This document shows, one piece after another, positions 12,211-24,731 of a DNA stretch of 64,000 bases. Numbering within the stretch: position 1 is the stretch's first letter; every line of letters starts with the position of its first letter. The DNA is from Trachythela sp. YZ-2020 (lineage: Eukaryota; Cnidaria; Anthozoa; Malacalcyonacea; Clavulariidae). The position numbers were made by a program, and so were the translations under genes. The notes beneath the pieces were generated by a model. That model had not been told where the DNA came from. It ran no database searches and saw only the letters and a list, made by a program, of their open reading frames with translations. The stretch lies in the NCBI GenBank assembly GCA_016169945.1, contig JADLSH010000191.1, positions 2,194,133-2,258,132 of the forward strand, in the 5' to 3' direction.

Positions 12211-12540
12211 ATGCCAAAAGCAGCGAGAATCGGGAAATTATTGAGATTACTTTGTGTAGAATGTTGCTGCTGTAGCTCCAAGAAAAAGCGATCTAAGCGC
12301 AAAAGGCAAGATGATGATTGTTATTACTACTATGCAGATAATGGCGATTATTACTGTGATGATTATTATGACAATGAATATTATGGTGAAGCTTACTACG
12401 AGGATAATGACTACTACTACTATGACGATACGGAGTTTAAACGAAATCCTAAAAGTAATTCAGAAAAACAACCACCAACGCCCGAGAAGCCAGATTTACC
12501 GCCAAGAAATAAGAACCACTCTAGTCGGAGAAGATACTGA
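12211..12540 (+). CDS. Small Cys-cluster, tyrosine- and acid-rich protein (109 aa)
   Basis: A single open frame with an in-frame TGA at 12193-12195 just before the ATG. Residues 1-22 are mildly hydrophobic and end in a CVECCCCSS cluster. A basic block follows (KKKRSKRKR), then a segment of about 45 residues made almost only of Tyr, Asp, Glu, Asn and Gly (17 Tyr overall). The tail contains PPTPEKPDLPPR, a possible SH3-type ligand. No signal peptide of normal length is seen; the Cys cluster next to basic residues could be an acylated membrane anchor (inference). I do not recognise the family. Low complexity means the frame could be fortuitous, though the start context and upstream stop support a gene. 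Confidence 0.5.
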   Translation: MPKAARIGKLLRLLCVECCCCSSKKKRSKRKRQDDDCYYYYADNGDYYCDDYYDNEYYGEAYYEDNDYYYYDDTEFKRNPKSNSEKQPPTPEKPDLPPRNKNHSSRRRY

Positions 12541-12925
12541 AGTTCAAAATTGTTGAAATTTGAAAAAGCTTTTGCGATGGAAAAAGCTTTTGAAAGACGC
12601 TAGTACAAAAGACCGTATTAACTAAAAGATTTAGATCCTTGTAACTAGTGTTTCAAACTCTAACTGAAGTACAATGATATGACGTTAGCCATTGCAAGTG
12701 AAATAATCATTTATATAATGAGAGATAATTATCCCAAAATCAAAATAGAAAATATTCGGTGGTGATGAAATCATGATGTAAAACTAAACAATATTTTGCT
12801 GCTTGCGACACATCGTATAACACTCAGGACGCATTTTATACAAATATTAAATGTTAGAAAAACGGCTTAAGTTTTTTTATCTATTTTTTTTCAAGGCCTC
12901 CAAGTTTATCCAGTATGCAAGTATT
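12541..12925. other. Intergenic AT-rich spacer
   Basis: The 3' side of the tyrosine-rich gene. I see no exon, RNA gene or clear polyadenylation signal here. Confidence 0.4.
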
Positions 12926-15270
12926 TAGTATTCGTTCTTGCATAGTAACTTGCATTATGTAGTATTCGTTCTGTAGATAGTAACTTGCATTATGTAGTAT
13001 TCGTTCTGCAGATAGTAACTTGCATTATGTAGTATTCGTTCTGTAGATAGTAACTTGCATTATGTAGTATTCGTTCTGCAGATAGTAACTTGCATTATGT
13101 AGTATTCGTTCTGCAGATAGTAACTTGCATTATGTAGTATTCGTTCTGCAGATAGTAACTTGCATTATGTAGTATTCGTTCTGTAGATAGTAACTTGCAT
13201 TATGTAGTATTCGTTCTGTAGATAGTAACTTGCATTATGTAGTATTCGTTCTGCAGATAGTAACTTGCATTATGTAGTATTCGTTCTGCAGATAGTAACT
13301 TGCATTATGTAGTATTCGTTCTGCAGATAGTAACTTGCATTATGTAGTATTCGTTCTGTAGATAGTAACTTGCATTATGTAGTATTCGTTCTGTAGATAG
13401 TAACTTGCATTATGTAGTATTCGTTCTGCAGATAGTAACTTGCATTATGTAGTATTCGTTCTGTAGATAGTAACTTGCATTATGTAGTATTCGTTCTGTA
13501 GATAGTAACTTGCATTATGTGGTATTCGTTCTGTAGATAGTAACTTGCATTATGTAGTATTCGTTCTGTAGATAGTAACTTGCATTATGTAGTATTCGTT
13601 CTGTAGATAGTAACTTGCATTATGTAGTATTCGTTCTGTTGATAGTAACTTGCATTATGTAGTATTCGTTCTGCAGATAGTAACTTGCATTATGTAGTAT
13701 TCGTTCTGTAGATAGTAACTTGCATTATGTAGTATTCGTTCTGTAGATAGTAACTTGCATTATGTAGTATTCGTTCTGTAGATAGTAACTTGCATTATGT
13801 AGTATTCGTTCTGTAGATAGTAACTTGCATTATGTAGTATTCGTTCTGCAGATAGTAACTTGCATTGTGTAGTATTCGTTCTGTAGATAGTAACTTGCAT
13901 TATGTAGTATTCGTTCTGTAGATAGTAACTTGCATTATGTAGTATTCGTTCTGTAGATAGTAACTTGCATTATGTAGTATTCGTTCTGTAGATAGTAACT
14001 TGCATTATGTAGTATTCGTTCTGTAGATAGTAACTTGCATTATGTAGTATTCGTTCTGCAGATAGTAACTTGCATTATGTAGTATTCGTTCTGTAGATAG
14101 TAACTTGCATTATGTAGTATTCGTTCTGTAGATAGTAACTTGCATTATGTAGTATTCGTTCTGCAGATAGTAACTTGCATTATGTAGTATTCGTTCTGTA
14201 GATAGTAACTTGCATTATGTAGTATTCGTTCTGTAGATAGTAACTTGCATTATGTAGTATTCGTTCTGCAGATAGTAACTTGCATTATGTAGTATTCGTT
14301 CTGTAGATAGTAACTTGCATTATGTAGTATTCGTTCTGTAGATAGTAACTTGCATTATGTAGTATTCGTTCTGCAGATAGTAACTTGCATTATGTAGTAT
14401 TCGTTCTGTAGATAGTAACTTGCATTATGTAGTATTCGTTCTGTAGATAGTAACTTGCATTATGTAGTATTCGTTCTGCAGATAGTAACTTGCATTATGT
14501 AGTATTCGTTCTGTAGATAGTAACTTGCATTATGTAGTATTCGTTCTGTAGATAGTAACTTGCATTATGTAGTATTCGTTCTGCAGATAGTAACTTGCAT
14601 TATGTAGTATTCGTTCTGTAGATAGTAACTTGCATTATGTAGTATTCGTTCTGCAGATAGTAACTTGCATTATGTAGTATTCGTTCTGTAGATAGTAACT
14701 TGCATTATGTAGTATTCGTTCTGCAGATAGTAACTTGCATTATGTAGTATTCGTTCTGTAGATAGTAACTTGCATTATGTAGTATTCGTTCTGTAGATAG
14801 TAACTTGCATTATGTAGTATTCGTTCTGTAGATAGTAACTTGCATTATGTAGTATTCGTTCTGCAGATAGTAACTTGCATTATGTAGTATTCGTTATGTA
14901 GATAGTAACTTGCATTATGTAGTATTCGTTCTGTAGATAGTAACTTGCATTATGTAGTATTCGTTCTGTAGATAGTAACTTGCATTATGTAGTATTCGTT
15001 CTGTAGATAGTAACTTGCATTATGTAGTATTCGTTCTGTAGATAGTAACTTGCATTATGTAGTATTCGTTCTGTAGATAGTAACTTGCATTATGTAGTAT
15101 TCGTTCTGTAGATAGTAACTTGCATTATGTAGTATTCGTTCTGTAGATAGTAACTTGCATTATGTAGTATTCGTTCTGCAGATAGTAACTTGCATTATGT
15201 AGTATTCGTTCTGCAGATAGTAACTTGCATTATGTAGTATTCGTTCTGTAGATAGTAACTTGCATTATGT
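12926..15270. repeat. 35-bp minisatellite, 66 full units plus a divergent first unit
   Basis: The unit reads AGTATTCGTTCTG, then C or T, then AGATAG, then TAACTTGCATTATGT. Starts fall at 12961, 12996 and so on to 15236 at an exact 35-bp spacing with no indels. The main variation is CTGCAG versus CTGTAG. From 14046 to about 14605 the units follow a C-T-T order (105-bp higher-order period), then C-T (70 bp). The array separates the 3' ends of two genes. Confidence 0.95.
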
Positions 15271-15428
15271 ACAAATAACAATGAGCATATTTTAAACAAA
15301 GATAAAATTAATCTATTTCAATTTGTTAAATAAATACAGAAATCAAACCAAACTATACAGGATTAGAATTTGTTTTACATCAATTTCACAGCTAAAGATG
15401 TGCTGTGCATTATTTTAGTACAATAGTC
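15271..15428. other. 3' flank of the COX7A2L-like gene
   Basis: AT-rich sequence between the minisatellite and the minus-strand stop codon, presumably the 3' UTR of the minus-strand gene. Nothing else seen. Confidence 0.4.
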
Positions 15429-16155
15429 CTATGCAGCTTTCTTCAATTTTCCCGATGCCATAGCATAAATGGTACCAAGGGTCACACCAACACCAACAAC
15501 TGATAGACCCATGGCAATATTGTAGACCATTTTGTCTCGAGAACCACCTCGTAAAAATACTGGTGTTGCATGGTCACCTCCCTAGATAGGGAAAAACAAT
15601 TTATTGAGCGACATTTTTACACTTCAAATATAAACCCTGTTGATTATGTCATTACCTGAAACAACTGTTGGTATTTCAAGATATTGCTTGTTCGATTTGC
15701 AATAGAAAAACCTCCAGTCAAACCAGATGATGACATTACTGGACGCGGTATCTCTGGTCGAAGCTGTGTCAAAACCTACAAAAAGATTTAGTGTTCTATT
15801 AAGTTGTATAAAAATCAACGATAATCCTAAACCTAATTCAAACCTAAGCCAAACTCAATCCAAGGCTTGGCTCTAAAATCCATCCTCAGGTTAATAACTT
15901 AAATTAAAGGCATATTTTTAGAAAAAAGACATTTAGATTTTTTACTCAGTAACACAACTACGTTTTTGTATTGAACAACAACATTTCTAGCTATCTACCT
16001 CTAAAAACGTATTTGATCTTGATGTACAAATCTACAATGAATATATATTGGCAAAGAATACTAATTGAAAACGACGTTTATACCTGTGGTTGATATGCAG
16101 TGAAAGGTTCAGCAGAACTTAAACGACCACTGAATGAGTTGTGTTTATAAAACAT
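15429..16155 (-). CDS. cox7a2l: COX7A2L/SCAF1-like cytochrome c oxidase subunit 7A-related protein
   Basis: Three coding exons on the minus strand: 16155-16084 (ATG), 15775-15656 and 15581-15429 (stop TAG), all phase 0. They give 24 + 40 + 50 = 114 residues, the same length I recall for vertebrate COX7A2L. The N-terminus MFYKHNSFSGRL and the AYQPQ segment match the family start. The C-terminal part has TPVFLRGGSRDKMVYN, then one membrane helix (IAMGLSVVGVGVTLGTIYAM) and a basic tail, as in COX7A proteins. In vertebrates the protein sits in the inner mitochondrial membrane and bridges complexes III and IV in respiratory supercomplexes. It is head-to-head with the PPP1R37-like gene, with 464 bp between start codons. 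The alternative is another COX7A paralogue. Confidence 0.85.
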
Positions 16156-16619
16156 GAGAAGAAAGTTTTACAATTTTATGAACAAAATAAATTTGATTAA
16201 AAAAAACAAATATGGAGACTTTCTTAATTAGTTACCAGGCTCCTGCGCGGTATGAGAATACAGTAATATTTTATTGCATTTCCTTTTTCAATATTATTTC
16301 AAATATGCATATTTTTATTATTTCATGTTTATGAGTTGCTATGTTAGATGAAATCATGAACACGATAATATTTATTGCAATAATATTTGAATACTCGTGT
16401 TTTAAATTTAGACCTCTTAGTACACGGTCAGTACCCCTCCCCCCCCCCCCAAGGAAGCAATATTGTTCTTTTCCAAAATGTGTATAGAATATGTCGTTCG
16501 TTCGGACAGGTTTTTTTCTATTTTCATTTTAAAATTTCGAAATAATGACAGTGAAAGTCTTGACGATATGCAAAGCAGGTTAAAGATGAGTGTTTAAGAA
16601 CACAATAACTGTCGTGTAA
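16156..16619. promoter_or_regulatory. Divergent promoter region between cox7a2l and ppp1r37
   Basis: 464 bp separate two start codons pointing away from each other, so a bidirectional promoter is likely. A C-rich tract lies at about 16436-16451. No TATA box or specific factor site is convincing. The 5' UTRs are not defined here. Confidence 0.45.
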
Positions 16620-19600
16620 ATGGACATCGATGAAACTGAACAGGAGATATTTGCGACGAATGATGAGTCTCTGCCAGAAGAACAAGATATATTACCAACA
16701 TTATCACGGCAAGGTCAAGCTAGACAAACTAAGAAAGCAAAGAAACGCAGAGTTTCATTTCCTGATGATGATGGACTTGTATCAAAGTCAGTGGAGCCGT
16801 TCGACCCCTGGGCAAATGGTAAGATTTTAAGATATAGTCATTTATTAGTTGTTACATACAGTATTTACAACATTCTTTCTATAAGTAATTTGATCTCAAG
16901 AAATTGTGCTGATTTTAAGAGCCTGTTTAACATGGGAGTTTGATGCCGTCTTGAAGTGTTTATATGATCCTGCCAGTTATCTTGCCTAGATGGGATCCTT
17001 GCATCACATGCCTAGATCTCGACTAGTCAGAATGAGGAATTATCTGAATACAAATTGTCAGTCTAGCCAGGATGAGCATGCTTACAAATAATTTTATTTC
17101 ATGATAAGATTCATGGCCATATTCCGGGACCACTCTGATCCCCAGATATCATACTTTCAGAACTGCATACACTCATTGCTACAAAGGGTCAGCATGGTTA
17201 CGGCTAACGATTAGGGGCAAAAATCAATTAGACTGTGATACATACAGATTGCAGAGTTGGGCAGATTTCAACGAGATCTTGGGTTCAGAAAAGATAGAAA
17301 TGTAAGTGCGGATGCGCAAAACAGTTCCCAAGTGCGCACCTAGAGGCAGTCAAGGGCACAAAAGTGGCCAAATACATGTTAAAAATAATGAAAATCAAGG
17401 ATTTGGTGGCAGATTAAAGTGCAAATAATTGTAACAAAATACACCTTAGGTGTGGCTGTGCTAAAATGTCTTCCTTGAAAAATCTCGGGTGTGATGTTGA
17501 TCAACTCTGCAGTCTGGTTGTGGACAAAACGAAACTGCAAGTAGAATTGCACCAGAAGAGTATGTTAATTAAACCTAAGACATGCAAAAGGCTGTTTAGT
17601 AATAAATTTGCCTTCGAAAACAGTACTGCTTCTAGCATTGAGATGAGATTATCAGTTACTAATTAATCATTATTGGTGTGACAAATATTGCATTGGTGTG
17701 ACAAATATTGCATTTTCACACTGTTATAGCTATGGCCGTGTTGTATTCCTTTACTGCTAGGCATTGGCCAGATTCCCGTAATATGCAGTTATCTGACTAT
17801 AGTTCCCCTGAGTCGCATGTGAGAATGATACAGTATGTTGCATTTCTCCTGTAGTAACACTAGACCAGAGAAAGATGGCCCTTAGTTCACCTTTGGGCTT
17901 TGGAAAGAACAGTCTAGACAGAGTTCAGGCCTAGATAATCTGTTCTCCTTCCTGGCAGCAAAATCCCAAAACAAAAATTTCCTGTGTCGGACTTAAATTT
18001 TCTAAAATTTTATATCACAAACACGCTAATTATCTGTTGTTTGTTTTTATAAAATGACAAATATTTCCTGTGAGACATAAAAATTTCCTGTGAAGACTTT
18101 TTGTCAAACATTTCCTGGCAGCGGTGCTGCTGGCGCTGCCTGACATTTTCCAGCACTGACAGAGTTGTTCAGAAGAGATTAAGTTTAGCTGTGGTATAAT
18201 ATACTATATAAATAACTATAGATATGTGCTTTTATTTAGCCTCAAATGCAACGTCAACAGAAGTCATCAAGGCATACATGAACTCTTGTGCAAGACTGAG
18301 AGTCAAACCAATCGATAAGCTAGTTAAACAATTAAAGGTTAATATTTTCTATATTTTTTCATTGTAAAATTTTATCATAAGCATTCAATATTTGTTGGTT
18401 GTTTATACATACTTTGAAATATTTTTCCTAGGAACATGATGTATTTCAAAGTAGAATGAATATTTTAGATTTAAAAGGTTAGTAGGTATTCATTTTTCTA
18501 TTGATCATTTTGTCATATCTATATATAGGAAGAATTTACAGGGGAGTGTGGATATTTCTTTAGCATTGTACTAGGGTTCAGGGTTCTTTCAAGGTGCATT
18601 TCCTCTACCAAAAATCACAGGTTTTGTCAAAGGGATCGATTTTACTGGACCTCTAGGAACAACAATTTAAAACTGATAAAGCTATCCGTATAAAGAGAGT
18701 TAGTCATGTTTGATTTTTCTAGTAACACTGGACAAATAAAGAATGGGCATTATTGGACCTCTAGGAGAATGATGGTCCTATCCAGTATCAATAAAGTTAG
18801 TTTAGGTTTCTCCTATAGAAAAACTAGACCAATGCTGGAGGGGCCTTAGTGGAACTCTAGGGGGAACTATTTAGAATTGATAGAGCTATCTAGTATAAAT
18901 ATAGTTATTTAGTTAAATACTGATGGGGAAAATGTGCACTGATACAGGCTACTTTATTTTACTCTGGCTAACAGAAGACAATTTTACTCAGTGAAGGACA
19001 TTAAGCAGTCTACCTAGATCTCTTGTTGTTTTAGGAATTAAATTGGATGTAAAAAGTTGTGAAGCTCTAGAGGAGATATTTAAGAGAGTTCAAGTTCACA
19101 CGTTAGATATTGAAAATACAAGTTTAGAAGATGAGGTACAGTTTATTTAAAATTATCCAGTGACACCATGTGAATATTTAAAATTATCCAGTGCTACTGT
19201 AAGTAAATTAGAAATGTCTCTATTTTTCAGGGAGCTATAGCGATAATAGAAATGATTGAATTTTATCATTCTGCTCTTCACATCTGCATTGGATACAATC
19301 CAAGAATCAAAACCCGAGGATGGCAAATATTTAGTCAGCTGGTTAGAAAAGTAAGTACTATTTGTCACACATTGCAACCAAATCTCTTCATGGACTTTCT
19401 CTACAGATGTGAAAATGGTAAATATTGCAAATGTAGTTACTTAAAGCCACACTGTGATGGGGAGAATTACAATGTATCTTCTGTGTTAGGTTTCAACATA
19501 GGTAGCAGTAAAAAATATTCACAAAGTTGGTTGTAGGATTTACTACCTGGAAAATCTCTCTCACTACCTAAAAAGGAATTTGGATGTTTTTAGCAAAGTT

Positions 19601-22600
19601 ACAGCAATTGTGTACAGCCAACAAATAAACATCAAAGTTCTTTTTTATATATTTTTAGGTACTTAGATCCTTCAACCAAGCTCATGAATATTACAATGTA
19701 TACAAAAAATCCATGAAATCTGTACCAAAGTATTCTCTTACAAGACTAATTTTCAAAACTATTGTTATATATTTGTAACAGGCTCAATTTGTTGAATTTA
19801 TTGATCTTCGTCATTGTTGCTTCAATGATCCATGCACTGCTGTGATGGCTCGTTCATTAAAACTTAATACAACCTTGAGAATTGTACACTTAGAAGGAGA
19901 CAATTTATCTGGAAAATTATTACTAATATTATGTGAGTAATGCTATTTTGTGTATGCTATTTTGTGTGAGTTTGTGTATGTTTTGTGTATTTTAAACCTT
20001 TTGCACTTTATAAGGCTTTCCATAAAAATTGCTAAATAAATTCAACTCAATTACAGTACAATACTAGATATACTGACAGAATGTTAATATTTTTAGGTAC
20101 AGGAATCAAATTTAATCAATCTATAAGTGAACTATTTCTTGGTGATAACTTTTTGGTTCCATCTGATGCAAGCACTCTGTCAGCCATGTTGAGATCAAAT
20201 ACAACCTTACAATTATTGGATGTTAGGAATAACATGTTGCAAGTAAGTTGTTACATTTCCTGTGATATTATACATTGTAACATGATCTAACATCCATAAA
20301 CAATTACAAATTTAGGACCAAGGAACACTACATTTGTGTGATGGTTTAACTCAGCAAAAATCATCAGGAGTTAAAACCTTGGTTCTGTGGAATAATCAAA
20401 TTACGAGACATGGCATGATTCCGATGGCAAACCTTCTAGTAAGTTTGCTATAATGGCAGTAAGGCCAGACTTTTTTGTAATTGGTTTACGGACCCGCCTA
20501 CACAATGAACTAAAATACTGTAAGAGTGTAAGTACTGCTGACTCGAATAATCTCGTATTTACAAGGCTTCACAAAGTATGGAGATGTTTTTCCAGGTAGA
20601 AATTAAATGCATGGAGGATAAAAAAAAATTGATTTTAAAGAGCCAAGGGCCCCTATTGTATTAATTTTGGTTCTGTTATAAACTTTACTCGCTGTTGTCT
20701 TTTCCAACCTACCGACTACTATATTTTAAATCAAAACCGTAAACCAACTAATACAAAGTCTGACCTAAGCAATTATATACAATATGAGCAGCTGTGTTGT
20801 ATGAAACATACAAACTCAAGCCAATGACGAGTTCTTGTATATCTTATACATTAATGATATTTGGTGAGGAAAAATAACTTCAGGTTTATGTAAAACAGCA
20901 GGAATTTTGTATCAGTTGAATGATTATAATTTTATTATAATTTATAATTACAAACTCCTTAATGATTTCCTTTGTGTTTTCCTCATGAATTATATATAAA
21001 TTAGAGTGAAATAAAATAAAATGAGACCTGTTTCTTTTGTTTGCGAATTTTCCTGTCAAATGTTCTATTTACATTTCAGGCAATAACAGACAACATTCAA
21101 ACATTAAACATTGGCCACAATCGTCTAGGAAATGATGGAATTCGCAATCTACAAATAGGATTGTTGAAAAACAGATCTTTACTTAGGCTGGGATTATTAA
21201 ATACAAAGATAACGGCAGAAGGTATGTTAAAAACTAACATTCTTTAATTTGGTAAAAACAAGCACAGTCAGTGTGACACTTTTTGTCAGGTATTTTTACC
21301 AAATGACAATGACATGCTGAAATTGGATTATTTTTTACCAAACAAACACGTGTTTTGTTTTTTTTGGTTTTTTGGTAACGTAACCAAACCAAACGAACTA
21401 AACTTTAACATTTACATACTTTGTAAAATAAAAAATATTCGTCCGTTGACTCTTTTAAAACCATTTCGAATTCAAATTTGGCTTCACTCAAATATCATAT
21501 AATGTAAGTAACACAAATGCTTTTAATTAGCATAAAGTACGCACGTAATAAGTACCATTAAACTGAATAACTGAAAATAACAAAAATCCCATATACAAAT
21601 ATTCGTAACCATAAAAAAACCCACATTAACCACAAATAACACACTATTTTGATGCATGCCTGAAATGGATTTCAGAGCTGAACATCCGGGGTGACTTTAA
21701 ATTTACGAGTAATCAGTAGAATGAAATGCAAACTAACTACAAACTAAAAGCTAAATTTTAAAAAATTTCTATTTTTTATTTTTGAGAAATTTTAACAAAA
21801 ACATTAAACAAAAATTTTATTTTTCAAAAACTTAAACTTTACCTTACCAAAAATTTTTAAAGACCAAAAGTAATGAGCACAGTACGTCAGCACCTGCCTA
21901 TAATCATTTGACTTTGCGGTAATCAATTGTCTGATTATATCATTGGCTTCCTTCTGTGAGAAGGAAAACTGTAGCAATAAGGGTCTGTCGTTATTGTACT
22001 TATATCTTGCAGTTGTGATCAATAGCGTGGCCAGCCCGCCGATTTAGTCCCACTATGCAAATTTGTTCGTGTTCATTGACGGTGAAAACAATCAATTTCT
22101 AAAGAAATGAATAATAATGATTTGAAATTTGCATATAGCTGAACCAAATCGGCGGGCTGGCTACGCCACTGGTTGTGATTGCAGTTAATGAACTTATTCT
22201 CAGTTTAATTGTTTCACTAGGTGCAGTCGCTCTTGCGGAATATGTGGCTGACACTAGGACGTTATTAAGATTAGATCTTCGTGAAAATGATCTGTTTGTT
22301 GGAGGTTTAATGGCGCTCACTTTAGCTGTGAAAATTAATGAAACTGTCGTGAGAATTGATCTTGATAAAGATCTTAAGAAAGAACAGGTTGGTTGACATT
22401 GATAGAGATCGAAACACAGTGTCACAAGCCGTGTTTACACTTCAAATCTTGGTCTAGTTTTGACATTGATAGAAAAACTCATTGTCACAGATTGTGTCAC
22501 AGAGTGTCTATATCATCTTTTATCTTTTCTCAGGGCATGGAAGGAACACAAACTTCTCTACTCGTCGACATTTATCAATACTTAGAAAGAAATAAGAAAT

Positions 22601-23382
22601 TAGGAATTGAAAGAGAGGAATTGAGACGTAAAGAACTTGAAGCTGAACCACAAAAGACTGCTCACGACGTCACATCAAATGATAATGTTGATCATATACC
22701 TACTAATGACGTCAGATCACATGGTAATAGCCATAATAGAAATGTGACCGTTGATGTTGCACCTGGTGATAACGTAACATTTGGGAATGACGTTATCGAC
22801 AAAAGTTGTAAGAGTGATGTAAGAGAAAACACAGATACTTCGGAGAATTGTGTGTTTGAAAATCATGTTGATGGTCGTAGTTCACGCTTTATTGTGAGTC
22901 CAGTGCGTGATGACACGACAAACGTACCTCAAGAAATTCAGCAAGGAAGTTTGCAAGAAATGAATGAATGTTTTAACGTTATTGATGATAAGATACTGAC
23001 TGAACCAGATGAAGCCGGGGTGGATACTTTAGGTGAAACAAACAAGCTTTTGAACGAATCTGATAACATTGAAGGTACGCTGATAACATTGATGGCACGC
23101 GGCAGTGCATGGCATAGTAATTATTTTATATATATTTGACATTTTACTATTTAGAAATCTCTGATCCAGAGGAATTCGATAAAGAATTAGATGAACTTTT
23201 AGCGAATGTTTCTGGAGTGAAGATTGATCTATCTGATCTACCAAAACAAGACGAAACAGAAGGTAAACAAAATAGATTCGAGATTGCGTATTTTTATTTT
23301 GTTGTTGAATAAATCCTATTTTTCATTCACAGAATTTTGGAATAAAGATATGAAAGAAATCTTGGAATCCACATTGAATTAA
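16620..23382 (+). CDS. ppp1r37: PPP1R37-like leucine-rich repeat regulator of protein phosphatase 1
   Basis: Thirteen exons join in frame: 16620-16818, 18240-18337, 18432-18477, 19035-19135, 19231-19350, 19782-19932, 20097-20242, 20316-20438, 21080-21221, 22221-22387, 22534-23074, 23155-23262, 23333-23382. They give 663 residues, close to the human length. KRRVSF at residues 42-47 is an RVxF docking motif for PP1. The LRR block follows, with conserved pieces such as RTRGWQ-like KTRGWQIF, LVLWNNQIT, LNIGHNRLGNDGIRNL, LRLGLLNTKIT and LLRLDLRENDLFVGGLMAL. The C-terminal half (exons 11-13) is acidic and of low conservation, ending in DPEEFDKELDELLANVSG. Known family role: binds and inhibits PP1 catalytic subunits. 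No frame is broken. Confidence 0.93.
16819..18239 (+). other. Intron 1 of ppp1r37 (1.42 kb)
   Basis: GTAAGA donor and TTTATTTAG acceptor, phase 1. It contains a short direct repeat (CATTGGTGTGACAAATATTG twice near 17671-17715) and no exon-like frame. Confidence 0.6.
22020..22171. mobile_element. hAT-type MITE with 8-bp target-site duplication
   Basis: A 152-bp fold-back element in the intron before exon 10 of ppp1r37. It is flanked by GTTGTGAT at 22012-22019 and 22172-22179. The right terminus read inward is CAGTGGCGTAGCCAGCCC; the left is CAATAGCGTGGCCAGCCC. Homology of the arms continues through CGCCGATTT to GCAAATTT. An 8-bp duplication and a CAG-start are typical of hAT elements. No transposase. 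Confidence 0.88.
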
Positions 23383-24009
23383 GATGATGTCAAATTGATA
23401 ATGACACAATGACTAGTAATTGTAGAAGCATCATTGAAAAATATTTTAAACTGTCTCAAATTTCACGATGAAATGTTCAATAGAAAAACGGTTGTCAATC
23501 GTGAAACATTTCTTACATGCTAAATTTCACGTGAATCGTGATCGAGAGTTCTATGTGCAATATGCAAGCGTTTTAATGGCTACTGTTCACATTTCATAGA
23601 TGGTTAAGGCAAAGGAGTAAAAAACTAGAGTAAGTATCTAAGTTAGCCATGACTAAAAGACCAGCGCTAGGAAACTAATATTTGAGTAAAATAAAATAAA
23701 TTAGGACACCTCCCTATATTTATTCCCTTAGTAACTAATGGTGTATTTTCTATCAAAGTTTAACTGCACCAGTGAACAGTACAAGTTGGACCATCTAGTG
23801 TTCTTTTACGCTCAGTGGGTACAGTATCGGAAATACGTGAACATTTTCTGAGAGGTTTTTGTAACTCGTAATTTGTATACAAGTAAATTTTGGTTTGTAA
23901 ATATGGTTCATGTTTATCGTTTTTGTGGAAATTCACATTCGTATTCAAAAAGTAAAAATGTGGCCAAATCTGTCTAAAAATGAAAGGGATTCGTCTTAAC
24001 TTTTCTCCA
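23383..24009. other. 3' flank of ppp1r37
   Basis: AT-rich sequence holding the probable 3' UTR. I see no further exon or RNA gene. Confidence 0.4.
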
Positions 24010-24215
24010 AATAGACGTTAAGGGTTAGCCTTTACTTTTTGGTCAATTTTTGCCAATTTCTCAAAAACTACGGCTAAAGAGTCCTTTAAGGCTAATCCTT
24101 TTGCAGCTTTGGCCACTTTTTAAGTTTTTGGCTAAAATGGCCAAAAAGTAAAAGCTTACCCCTTTACACTTTTTCACAAACTCAAAAGATGGCCAAAACG
24201 TAAAGGCTTACCCCT
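24010..24215. repeat. Fold-back repeat of GGCCAAAAAGTAAAAGC type
   Basis: AAGGGTTAGCCTTTACTTTT near 24018 is opposed by an inverted copy near 24135-24170 (GGCCAAAAAGTAAAAGCTTA). A second inverted copy starts near 24189 (GGCCAAAACGTAAAGGCTTA). It is probably a MITE remnant; ends are not defined. Confidence 0.5.
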
Positions 24216-24353
24216 TGCATGACGTACGGAAAAACAATATAGTGCAAAAACAATATAGTGCAAAAACAATATAGTGGGCCTACACAGAATGAGGGACTTG
24301 GAACAAGCCTACAAGAAGCGTTGCATGAAGTAGAATCACGTTCTACTTTTCGC

Positions 24354-24692
24354 AACGATTGCGGCAACGATTGCGGCAACGATTGCGGCAACGATTGCGG
24401 CAACGATTGCGGCAACGATTGCGGCAACGATTGCGGCAACGATTGCGGCAACGATTGCGGCAACGATTGCGGCAACGATTGCGGCAACGATTGCGGCAAC
24501 GATTGCGGCAACGATTGCGGCAACGATTGCGGCAACGATTGCGGCAACGATTGCGGCAACGATTGCGGCAACGATTGCGGCAACGATTGCGGCAACGATT
24601 GCGGCAACGATTGCGGCAACGATTGCGGCAACGATTGCGGCAACGATTGCGGCAACGATTGCGGCAACGCTTGCGGCAACGCTTGCGGCAAC
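24354..24692. repeat. 12-bp tandem array GCGGCAACGATT (about 28 units)
   Basis: Nearly perfect 12-bp units. The last two change to GCGGCAACGCTT. Because 12 is a multiple of three, several frames stay open and produce NDCG, QSLP, RQRL or AAIV repeats; these are shadows, not proteins. It lies 40 bp before the hAT element at 24732. Confidence 0.95.
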
Positions 24693-24731
24693 GCTGCAAC
24701 GCATTCTTGAAGCATTGCACAGTATAACGTG

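Noticed and set aside
12926..15270. CRISPR-like look of the 35-bp array
   Set aside because: There are no unique spacers; the whole 35 bp is repeated, and the window is eukaryotic.
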